Assembly: GCF_900112335.1 (NCBI RefSeq)
Contig: NZ_FOLG01000002.1
Coordinates: 468,810-532,809 of the forward strand
Length of the DNA: 64,000 nt
From: Tropicimonas isoalkanivorans
Lineage (GTDB): Bacteria; Pseudomonadota; Alphaproteobacteria; Rhodobacterales; Rhodobacteraceae
Reading direction: 5' to 3'
In this document: positions 8,110-15,267 of the stretch, one piece after another
Layout of the letters: each line of letters opens with the position of its first letter
How positions within the stretch are numbered: position 1 is the stretch's first letter
Program-made: the position numbers and the translations under genes
The notes under the pieces: model-generated
The model's database searches: none
Seen by the model: only the letters and a program-made list of their open reading frames with translations
Told to the model about the DNA's origin: nothing

Positions 8110-9161
8110 GATAGCCCGGCCGCCACGGCGGACCCGGCCTCCTCCAGCAGGAAGAGACCTTCGTCGGGCTCCGGTCGGGCCTCTGCGGGGGCGAGCGGCG
8201 TGAGGACGAACCGGGAATCCAGCAGGTCGCGAATGCTGGGATGCGCGGCAATGGCCATCCCCGGCGCGCGCGTCCGCGTCTTGGTCGCCATTTCGACGGC
8301 CGGGCCGAAGACGTCGTAAATGTACTTCTGCACGCCCACCACCGAGCCCACCACCGGTCCGGACGCGAGACCCAATCGGGCCTGCCAACGGATCGGGTGG
8401 CTTTCATTGCGCCGCGCGAGGTAACGCAGGAATCGCACGGCGGCATTGGCGACGGACTGGGCGTGGTCCAGCACCGGATCGGGCACGCCGGACACGGCGA
8501 AGTAGCTGTCGCCATTGGTGCGCACGCGCTCGCAACCGAACTGTTCCCCGATCCGGTCGAAGGCGGTGTAGATGTCGTTCAGATCGCTGACGATCACCGC
8601 CGGATCGTTGACTTCGAGGATCTTGCCGAAGTTCTCGAAATCCAGGGTCAGAACGGAGACGGACTCAAAGATGCGCGGCGCGACGACACCGAAGGACTTG
8701 TATTCCTCGTAGGCCGAGCGCGGCATCATGTTGAGCAGCAGCTTTTCGACCTGCTCCTTCTCCCGTTTGATCTCGTGCGTGTTGCGCTCGACCATCATGG
8801 AGTAGGAATCGATCATCGATTCCAGTTCCTTGATCCGCGAGATGTTCTGGCAGACGAGCACGGCGATGCGCTCGCCGGCATTGTCGGCACGGGTGAAATC
8901 CATGGCGACGGTCATGCGGCGGCGCTTCATCTTGAAACTCGCCTCGGCCGTGTACTTGCCGCCATCGGACATTGCGGCGGAGAGCGCCGCGGGATCGAGC
9001 ATGGGGAAGAGCTCGGTCAGACCGGCGCTGGCCTCCGGCCCGCCGAACCACTCCATGAAGGTATCGTTGCGAAAGCGCAGCTCCAGCGTCTCCAGGTCCA
9101 GCAGGGCCACGCCGACGCCGATGGCGCGCAGCAGTTGCTCGTTGATGGCTTCAATGGTCAT
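8106..9161 (-). CDS. Class III nucleotidyl cyclase with N-terminal PAS-like and coiled-coil segments
   Basis: 351 residues. A PAS-like sensor region (1-110) leads through a helix (about 112-145, KELESMIDSYSMMVERN) to a class III cyclase domain (165-305). Both metal-binding aspartates are present: Asp174 in VSVLTLDFENF and Asp218 in RTNGDSYFAVSG. The purine-contact positions read Arg214 and Asp283, closer to adenylate than guanylate cyclases. The usual transition-state pair Asn and Arg is replaced by Glu290 and Lys294 (VFGPAVEMATK), so activity may be altered or lost. The start overlaps the globin stop by ATGA and the stop overlaps the kinase start by GTGA. A cyclic nucleotide signal tuned by the globin is an inference. 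Confidence 0.85.
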   Translation of the reverse strand: MTIEAINEQLLRAIGVGVALLDLETLELRFRNDTFMEWFGGPEASAGLTELFPMLDPAALSAAMSDGGKYTAEASFKMKRRRMTVAMDFTRADNAGERIAVLVCQNISRIKELESMIDSYSMMVERNTHEIKREKEQVEKLLLNMMPRSAYEEYKSFGVVAPRIFESVSVLTLDFENFGKILEVNDPAVIVSDLNDIYTAFDRIGEQFGCERVRTNGDSYFAVSGVPDPVLDHAQSVANAAVRFLRYLARRNESHPIRWQARLGLASGPVVGSVVGVQKYIYDVFGPAVEMATKTRTRAPGMAIAAHPSIRDLLDSRFVLTPLAPAEARPEPDEGLFLLEEAGSAVAAGLS

Positions 9162-9520
9162 GAGGCGCCAACCAGAATGTCGCGGCGGGCCTCGAATTCC
9201 GCGAGGACAGCTTCGATATCTTCATCCTCCACGTCGAACTCGCGCAGGGTTTCGTCGACCAAGGCTTTTAGCCGATCGAAATGCAGAGGCTCGATGTCCA
9301 GGTTGCGGTGGGCCCTCTCGATATGGGTGTCCGAGAAGGAGGCCGGCCCTCCCATCAGCGTCGCCACGAACTTGGTCTGGTGGTCGATCAGCTTGGGCAT
9401 GTCCACGTCGTCGAAGAAGGGCCCCACATCGTCGTCGTCCAGCAGCTTGTCATAGAGGCGCATGACGATTTTGCTGACCGTCGAAAAGCCACCGTACTTG
9501 TCAAAAAGGTTTGTTTCCAT
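9158..9520 (-). CDS. Group I truncated hemoglobin
   Basis: 120 residues from the ATG at 9520, chosen because the globin fold starts there (LFDKYGGFSTVSKIV) and GGAGGGCACCC precedes it; 15 further upstream codons are non-homologous. Family marks: the GG turn at residue 10, PFFDDVDMPKL, HQTKF with E-helix residues, MGGP, and the haem-ligating proximal His71 in ERAHRNLDI. Group I truncated globins bind oxygen and nitric oxide in the cytoplasm. The stop codon overlaps the cyclase start (ATGA), so the globin is made together with a cyclase and kinase. That arrangement suggests a role in gas sensing or in protecting a sensor, although scavenging is the commoner role. Confidence 0.9.
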   Translation of the reverse strand: METNLFDKYGGFSTVSKIVMRLYDKLLDDDDVGPFFDDVDMPKLIDHQTKFVATLMGGPASFSDTHIERAHRNLDIEPLHFDRLKALVDETLREFDVEDEDIEAVLAEFEARRDILVGAS

Positions 9521-9670
9521 GAGGGTGCCCTCCCCATCCTTCAGGCGGCTCGCCCGTGCGCGCAACTTGCCGTTGGGTAACTCTATTCATCCTGCCACCG
9601 TCCGCAGAACCGCACAAGAAAATCGGCCCCGCCCATTGGACGGGAACGCCGGCACTTCAAATGGATACGT

Positions 9671-9719
9671 CCGGTGGACCTTTGTCGGCCGGGGGTACGG
9701 CGACGGGACGGTCCACCGG
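9671..9719. repeat. Perfect 10-bp inverted repeat in the cysK-globin spacer
   Basis: CCGGTGGACC at 9671-9680 and its exact complement GGTCCACCGG at 9710-9719 enclose 29 bases that can pair further (GTCG and CGAC). It lies just after the cysteine synthase stop on the minus strand. It could end or stabilise that transcript, but no T-run follows, so a classical terminator is not supported. Confidence 0.5.
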
Positions 9720-9725
9720 GGCGCA

Positions 9726-11213
9726 TCACCGGGAGTGGAGCCATTTCGGCAGGAAGGAGTAGGCGTTCTTTTGCATCTTTGCATCGAACCCCACCGACGC
9801 CGCGTTCAGGGTCGCCTGCAGGTCTCCGGAATTGAAAGCGTCGAATGTCTCGGTCGCACCCCCGATATGTTGGCCGCCCACGAAGATCTGTGGGATCGTC
9901 GGCGCACCGGTGATCTCGCGCAAGACCGCCCGGTAGCGGGTCGCGCGCTCGGGATCGCCGTTCAGGAAGGCGACGGAGTCCAGATCGACGCTTTCGTATG
10001 GAATTCCCGCTTCGATGAACATGTTGCGGACCGACCAGGTGAACTCGCACCATTCCAGCGCGAAGATGACAACCGGCTCGCGGGCAATGATCTCCTCGAC
10101 CTCCCTCCGGGTTTCCGGATCGACCGCGGGAGCCGGGGCCACGGCGGGCACTGGCGCCGGGGCAGTCACGTCGAAGCGGTAGTTCGGCGTGGACCGCGAC
10201 AGCGCCATCTCCTCCTCGGTCATCTCTTCCGGCACGTCGGCAAAGAGCGGCGTCGAGAGATACCGTTCACCCGTGTCCGGCAACATCGCCAGGATCTTCG
10301 ACCCTTTGGGCGCCGTGCGCGCGACTTCCAGCGCGGCAGCGAAAGTCGCCCCGGCGGAGACACCGCAGAAGATACCTTCCTTGGCCGCCAGATCCTTCGC
10401 GCATTGCATCGCCGCATCGCCGGGCACGGGCTGAAATGCGTCGATGTGGCCGGAGTCCAGTACCTGCTGGGCGATCTGCGAGATGAAATCGGGCGACCAG
10501 CCCTGCATCAGGTGCGGGCGCCAGTTCGGGTGACTTCCGACGGCGGCGCCATCGGCGCCGAAGGTCTGGGCGATGCCGGAGTTCAGCAGCTGCGAATTGT
10601 CGGGCTCGGTGGCGATGATCCGAGTCTTCGGGCTACGCTCCTTCAGGACGCGCGCCACCCCGTTCATCGTTCCCCCGGTTCCGAAACCTGAAACCCAGTA
10701 ATCCAGCCCGTACGCGCCGAAATCGTCCAGGATCTCCACGGCGGTCGTGCGGGCGTGCACGTCGGAATTCGCTGGATTGTCGAACTGCCTGGTCCAGTAC
10801 CAGCCATGCGTCTCGGCCAATTCCTTCGCCTTGGCCACCATCCCGGTGCCCTTCTCGGAAGCAGGCGTCAGAATGACCTGGGCACCGAGAAACCGCATCA
10901 GCTTGCGCCGTTCGACGGAGAAGCTCTCGGCCATGACGAGGACAAGCGGGTAGCCCTTCTGGGCGCAGACCATCGCCAGGCCGATGCCGGTATTGCCGGA
11001 GGTGGCCTCGACCACCGTCTGCCCGGGCTTCAGCTCGCCGCTCCGCTCGGCGGCCTCGATCACGCCGAGGGCCAGCCGGTCCTTCACCGATCCGAGCGGG
11101 TTGAAGGCCTCGCACTTCACGTAGAGCTCGACGCCCTCGGGGGCGATATTGTTGATGCGCACCACCGGCGTGTTGCCGATCGTGTCGAGAATGGAAGATT
11201 TCAGTCCGGGCAT
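9726..11213 (-). CDS. cysK: Cysteine synthase fused to a C-terminal glutaredoxin-like domain
   Basis: 495 residues. Residues 1 to about 310 are an O-acetylserine sulfhydrylase: PLP-binding Lys44 in PLGSVKDR, phosphate loop TSGNTGIG, and GTGGTMNG. It makes cysteine from O-acetylserine and sulfide. Ordinary CysK is about 310 residues; here a Pro/Ala-rich linker (near 345-365) leads to a glutaredoxin-like domain with active site WCEFTWS (single cysteine, not CPYC), the cis-proline motif TIPQIFVGG and a GGATE glutathione-binding tail. The start was set at ATG 11213, with GAGGAAA upstream. A 63-codon small gene lies just upstream. The fusion could couple cysteine making to thiol redox state; this is inference. 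Confidence 0.9.
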   Translation of the reverse strand: MPGLKSSILDTIGNTPVVRINNIAPEGVELYVKCEAFNPLGSVKDRLALGVIEAAERSGELKPGQTVVEATSGNTGIGLAMVCAQKGYPLVLVMAESFSVERRKLMRFLGAQVILTPASEKGTGMVAKAKELAETHGWYWTRQFDNPANSDVHARTTAVEILDDFGAYGLDYWVSGFGTGGTMNGVARVLKERSPKTRIIATEPDNSQLLNSGIAQTFGADGAAVGSHPNWRPHLMQGWSPDFISQIAQQVLDSGHIDAFQPVPGDAAMQCAKDLAAKEGIFCGVSAGATFAAALEVARTAPKGSKILAMLPDTGERYLSTPLFADVPEEMTEEEMALSRSTPNYRFDVTAPAPVPAVAPAPAVDPETRREVEEIIAREPVVIFALEWCEFTWSVRNMFIEAGIPYESVDLDSVAFLNGDPERATRYRAVLREITGAPTIPQIFVGGQHIGGATETFDAFNSGDLQATLNAASVGFDAKMQKNAYSFLPKWLHSR

Positions 11214-11255
11214 GGAAAGTTTCCTCAAATGCATGTTGTGCGTCGCAAGGGGGGA

Positions 11256-11447
11256 TCAGTGGCCGATGCGATTGACGGCCACGGCAGATGTTTCGGGGCT
11301 CCGACCGGTCTGCACATGTGCGAGCGTTCCGACGTGCGCACGGCGATGCCGATCGAATGGCACCACGACCGAAGCGCGGCGCGGAAGGGGCATGTCCATC
11401 GCGGCGTCGATCAGGAACGAGCCGTGGCGGGTGCGGGTGGTGGTCAT
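11256..11447 (-). CDS. Small protein upstream of the cysteine synthase gene (hypothetical)
   Basis: 63 residues from an ATG with a clear AAAGGA site eight bases upstream. It begins MTTTRTRHGSFLIDAAMD, then is Arg/His/Val-rich with no cysteine, membrane segment or known motif. Its stop lies 42 bases before the cysteine synthase start on the same strand, so it may share its mRNA or act as a leader peptide. I do not recognise a family. The main support is the ribosome binding site and position. Confidence 0.45.
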   Translation of the reverse strand: MTTTRTRHGSFLIDAAMDMPLPRRASVVVPFDRHRRAHVGTLAHVQTGRSPETSAVAVNRIGH

Positions 11448-11719
11448 GTCGTCGGTCCTTTCGGGGAGCCGTGGGCGATGGCAACGAATGCCGATGACCC
11501 GACTTTCCGTCACCTACGTTGCGCTCTCATGTCCGCAGGCCCGGAACGGTGTTTCGAAAGCTTCAAACGACCTGAGTCGGCGGCTTGACAACAACCCACT
11601 GAGATCCGGAGACATTTCCGACATTTTCGGCAAATAACGCCTTTGCCGGCTGTTACAATTGAAACGTTTCGCCCCAACGCTGAAAACCGCATGAAACACC
11701 CGGCGCGTACGCGAGAGTC

Positions 11720-13936
11720 ATGAACCAGTTTCGCGCCACTCCCGAAGACCCCGACCAAGCAAGCACGAGCCCGCTCGCAGAGGCCATGGACGCCCTTTCG
11801 GAAGGCATGGCCGTTTTCGATGCGGAACGGCGGCTGGTCTTTCGCAATGACCGGTTCGGCGAGATGTTGGCACCCATCGGCGACATGCTCTCTCCGGGGC
11901 TGCGGTGGGAAGACATGCTACAGGCCTGCGTGGCAGGCGGCGTCTATGCCGACGCGAAGGACCGCGATCTCGAATGGCGGGCCAATATCGGCGGCGATAG
12001 CGGCGGCGCCGTGGAAATCGTGCAGTCCGACGAGCGGCTCTATTCGGTGCGCTACACTGCGACCGCGTCCGGCGGGTTCGTCATCCTGCGGAAGGATGTC
12101 ACGGATTTTCGGCGAGACAGCCGGTCCCTGCAGGAGAACGAAGCCCTCCTCCGCACCATTCTCGACACCAATCCGATGCCCGTGGTCATGTCGCGGGTGC
12201 GCGACGGGCGGATCGTCTATCGCTCGCCCGCTGCCCGGGCGTTGTTCGGGGACACCACCGATGTGCATGAGCACTACGACAACCCCGCCGACCGGGAGGA
12301 CTACGTTCGCCTCCTGCGCCGGGCCGGGCGGGTGGACGATCACCGCATGGTGTTTCGGACCGCCGACGGCACACGCATACCGATGTCCTGCAACGGACGG
12401 CTGACGCAATATTGCGGAGAGACCTGCGTGGTCTCCACCCTGATAGATCTGCGCGAGTTCGCCGCGCGAGACGCCATCATTCGGAAGGTGGTGGAGAACT
12501 GCCCCGCGCCGATCCTGATGAATGACGCGGAGAGCGGGCGGGTACTGTTCCGAAGCCCGGAGATCGACAAGATCTTTGGCCCGGAAGAGAACACGCGCAA
12601 CTTCTACGTCAATCCCGCGGACCGGGCGGGCTTTCTGGAGGCGTTGCACACCCACGGACAAGTCACCGACTACAAGGCCCGCTTCCACCGCGCCGACGGC
12701 CAGCCATTCTGGGCGGCCATCTCGGCCCGGCTGATCTCCTACGAGGGGCGGGACGTCATCGTGTCCTACTCCCGCGACATCACCGAGCAACTCGATCTGG
12801 AGGTGGACCTCTCGCGCCGCCGCGAGCGTATGTTCCAGAACGAAAAGATTTCCGCGCTTGGTGGGCTGCTCGCCAACATTTCGCACGCGCTGAACAACCC
12901 GCTGTCCGTCGTGGTCGGCCATGCCCTCATGCTGCGTGAGGACAGCGACGATCCGGAGGTGGTGCGGCAGGCCACAAGGATCGGCGAAGCGGCGGAACGG
13001 TGCTCCGACATCGTCCGCACCTATCTGACCATGACGCGGCAGGAGCCGGTAGACCTGCAGCCGTCCGATCTCAATGACGTCGTGACGACGGCGCTGGATG
13101 TCGTCCATCACGGGTTTGCCGAAGACGGTCAGGCGGTCACATGCCGCTTCGCGCCCGACCTGCCCCGCGTGCTGGTCGACTCCGACCAGATGGCGCAGGT
13201 CGTGATCAACCTATTGCAGAACGCCCGTGCGGCCATCGCCGAGGCGGGCGGCGGCGGCGCGATCACGATAGAGACCAGTCACGACGCGCGCGCCGGGTCC
13301 GTCCGCATCGCCGTGGAGGATCAAGGGCCCGGAATCTCGCAAGACATCGCCGGGAAGATCTTCGATCCCTTCTTCACCACGCGCGGCGTGGGCAACGGCA
13401 AGGGCATCGGGCTGACATGGTGCCATCGTGTGGTGCAGACCCACAACGGGCGTATCTCGCTCGATCCCGCCCATCGGAACGGCGCCCGCTTCGTGATCGA
13501 GATCCCCGCCCTGGAGGCGTCCGGCGACAGCGGCGGACCGCCGATCGAGCAAGACCGCGCCGCCCGAATACTGGTGATCGACGACGAGCGCGATGTCGCT
13601 GACCTGAACGGCGAGATCCTGGAAAGAATCGGATACAATGTGACCGTGGCCTATTCCGGCGCAGATGCGATCGACGCGATCGCCACGCAGGACTTCGACT
13701 GCATCCTCAGCGATCTGAGCATGCCCGACATCGACGGGCGGCGGCTGTTCGAACACATTCGCCGTAACAAGGCAAATCTGCTAGACAAGACGGGCTTCGT
13801 GACCGGCGACACGATGGGTCGGGCATCGCAGACCTTCCTGCTGGAGTCCGGCAGGCCCTACCTCGAAAAGCCGGTCGCACCGAAGGAATTGCGGGCATTC
13901 GTGGCCGAAATCTTGGAGCGTGGAGGCAAGGGATGA
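11720..13936 (+). CDS. Multi-PAS hybrid sensor histidine kinase with receiver domain
   Basis: 738 residues, soluble. Three PAS-like domains (about 17-130, 140-245, 255-365) are followed by a HisKA domain, an HATPase domain (NLLQNARAAI, EDQGPGIS, GNGKGIGLTW) and a receiver (IDDERD, phospho-acceptor Asp665 in LSDLSMPD, late Lys in LEKPV). The H-box is ISHALNNPLS: His389 is present, but the acidic residue that normally follows it is Ala390, whereas the paralogue at 6616-8109 has the normal His-Glu. This could weaken autophosphorylation. The stop overlaps the start of the OmpR-type regulator (ATGA), so the two form an operon. The signal is unknown. Confidence 0.9.
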   Translation: MNQFRATPEDPDQASTSPLAEAMDALSEGMAVFDAERRLVFRNDRFGEMLAPIGDMLSPGLRWEDMLQACVAGGVYADAKDRDLEWRANIGGDSGGAVEIVQSDERLYSVRYTATASGGFVILRKDVTDFRRDSRSLQENEALLRTILDTNPMPVVMSRVRDGRIVYRSPAARALFGDTTDVHEHYDNPADREDYVRLLRRAGRVDDHRMVFRTADGTRIPMSCNGRLTQYCGETCVVSTLIDLREFAARDAIIRKVVENCPAPILMNDAESGRVLFRSPEIDKIFGPEENTRNFYVNPADRAGFLEALHTHGQVTDYKARFHRADGQPFWAAISARLISYEGRDVIVSYSRDITEQLDLEVDLSRRRERMFQNEKISALGGLLANISHALNNPLSVVVGHALMLREDSDDPEVVRQATRIGEAAERCSDIVRTYLTMTRQEPVDLQPSDLNDVVTTALDVVHHGFAEDGQAVTCRFAPDLPRVLVDSDQMAQVVINLLQNARAAIAEAGGGGAITIETSHDARAGSVRIAVEDQGPGISQDIAGKIFDPFFTTRGVGNGKGIGLTWCHRVVQTHNGRISLDPAHRNGARFVIEIPALEASGDSGGPPIEQDRAARILVIDDERDVADLNGEILERIGYNVTVAYSGADAIDAIATQDFDCILSDLSMPDIDGRRLFEHIRRNKANLLDKTGFVTGDTMGRASQTFLLESGRPYLEKPVAPKELRAFVAEILERGGKG

Positions 13937-14652
13937 CAGACGCGCTTAATCCCACCGTTCTGATTTGCGACGACGAGGTCGACCTGTGCGAGATGCTGTC
14001 GGAATACCTCGGCAAACGGGGGTTTACCGTCACCGTCGCGCATGATGCCGCCCAGATGCGCCAACGCCTCACCGAGGGAGATGTGGACCTGATCCTGCTC
14101 GACGTGAACATGCCTGGCGAGGACGGCCTGACGGCGCTGCGGGCGCTCAGGGCCGACGACAGGACTCCCGTCGTCATGCTCACCGCTGCTGGCGAGACCA
14201 TCGACCGGATCGTCGGGCTGGAAATGGGCGCGGACGACTACCTCGGCAAACCAGTCGACCTGCGGGAACTGGAGGCGCGAATAAAGGCGGTGCTGCGCCG
14301 CGCGCCATCGCAGGCAGATGCGCCAACAATCGTGAACGGGCAGCGCCGTGTCGTGCCCTTCGGACCCTATACGCTCGATATCGACGCGGCGAAGCTCTCT
14401 CGCGATGGCGGAGAAGAAGTGCCGCTGACCGCGATGGAGTTCCGGCTGCTCAAGCTATTCGCGGAAAACCGCTCCCGCGTGCTCAATCGCGACCAGATCC
14501 TCGAGCAGGCCCACGACAGGTCCTGGGACCCGTTCGACCGCAGCATCGACATCCGGATCTCGCGCCTGCGGCGAAAGATCGAAGCGAACCCGAACAAGCC
14601 GGGCCTGATACGGACGGTTCGGGGCATCGGCTACGTCTTCGATCCGGACTGA
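13933..14652 (+). CDS. OmpR/PhoB-family response regulator
   Basis: 239 residues: receiver domain 5-120 with Asp13/Asp14 acid pocket, phospho-acceptor Asp57 in LILLDVNMPGEDG and Lys in GKPVDL, then a winged-helix DNA-binding domain (about 135-235) with the typical LTAMEFRLLKLFAENRSRVLNRDQIL and RSIDIRISRLRRKIE, each a known OmpR signature. It starts on the ATGA overlap with the hybrid kinase, its likely phospho-donor. The paralogous kinase at 6616-8109, which has no receiver, could also feed it. A bidirectional hairpin terminator follows 18 bases after the stop. Confidence 0.93.
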   Translation: MTDALNPTVLICDDEVDLCEMLSEYLGKRGFTVTVAHDAAQMRQRLTEGDVDLILLDVNMPGEDGLTALRALRADDRTPVVMLTAAGETIDRIVGLEMGADDYLGKPVDLRELEARIKAVLRRAPSQADAPTIVNGQRRVVPFGPYTLDIDAAKLSRDGGEEVPLTAMEFRLLKLFAENRSRVLNRDQILEQAHDRSWDPFDRSIDIRISRLRRKIEANPNKPGLIRTVRGIGYVFDPD

Positions 14653-14670
14653 GCGGCGCGGTGGGCGACT

Positions 14671-14713
14671 CGAAAAGGCAGACGGCCTTGGGAGCGGACC
14701 GCCTGCCTTTTCG
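14671..14713. terminator. Bidirectional intrinsic terminator
   Basis: Arms CGAAAAGGCAG (14671-14681) and CTGCCTTTTCG (14703-14713) pair perfectly, with more pairing inside after one mismatch. The T-rich arm gives a usable U-tract on either strand. It sits between the convergent ends of the OmpR-type regulator gene and the small minus-strand gene. Confidence 0.75.
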
Positions 14714-14732
14714 GGAGGAACGGGAGGGAGGT

Positions 14733-14906
14733 TCAGGCGAGGATCGGAGCCACGCAGTGGACGAACACGCCGGCGGCAGAGACACTGGCGGCGATAGTGG
14801 CAGGTTTCTTCCAGTCGCGGGCGGCACGGGTCCGGGGCCAGAGCGAATATGGGCCAATCACGTCCGCGGGGTTGGGGTGCTTGGCGGTGCGGGCAAAGGC
14901 GGTCAT
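14733..14906 (-). CDS. Small single-pass membrane protein (hypothetical)
   Basis: 57 residues from an ATG preceded by GAGGATGAC. The N-terminal half is polar (AKHPNPADVIGPYSLWPRTR) and the C-terminal half is one hydrophobic segment (ATIAASVSAAGVFVHCVAP). It is monocistronic, convergent with the kinase-regulator operon and followed by a shared terminator. The shape suggests a small inner-membrane protein; I do not recognise the family. Confidence 0.5.
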   Translation of the reverse strand: MTAFARTAKHPNPADVIGPYSLWPRTRAARDWKKPATIAASVSAAGVFVHCVAPILA

Positions 14907-15219
14907 GTCATCCTCGATCTGGGTTTGGTGAGCTGGGTTTCCATTTGGCGTAGGGTCACTGTGCCAGAGCGTCGTTTCGAGAGTATTTCGGGCTCCGACC
15001 AATTGCGTTTCAAATGTTTCCAGCGAATGGGGCCACGGGTTCCCCTTCTTCGCGGCGTCGCCGTCGCCGCCTGATGAAGGTGCACGCTTCCTGGGCGAGG
15101 CGCATATTTTTTAGCCAACTTGGGCCGAGACACACGGCGTAGGGACAGGGCGTTCTTGCCAGCGCACGAGCCCCGTGCTCAACTTTCCTCATCAGGACAA
15201 ACATGCTGACGGCAATCGG

Positions 15220-15257
15220 GCCCCAAACCCTCATGATGTGAGGGAATGGGGCTTTTT
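15220..15257 (+). terminator. Leader terminator (attenuator) before amiC-amiR
   Basis: GCCCCA (15220-15225) pairs with TGGGGC (15247-15252); inside, CCCTCA (15228-15233) pairs with TGAGGG (15239-15244) around the loop TGATG. Five T follow at once (15253-15257). This is a textbook intrinsic terminator, only 10 bases before the first likely start of the amiC-like gene. In the Pseudomonas amidase operon an ANTAR protein, AmiR, prevents such termination; an ANTAR protein is encoded directly downstream here. About 300 bases of untranslated leader precede it, including another hairpin, GCACG-AGCCC-CGTGC, near 15164-15178. The ANTAR-binding hairpins were not pinned down. Confidence 0.75.
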
Positions 15258-15267
15258 GCGTGAGCAG

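Noticed and set aside
8241-9455. 404-codon plus-strand frame antisense to cyclase and globin genes
   Set aside because: His/Arg/Asp-rich translation with no family; both minus-strand genes are clearly real.
15175-15267. N-terminal extension of the amiC-like gene
   Set aside because: It would translate through the leader terminator and adds 31 residues with no match to AmiC.
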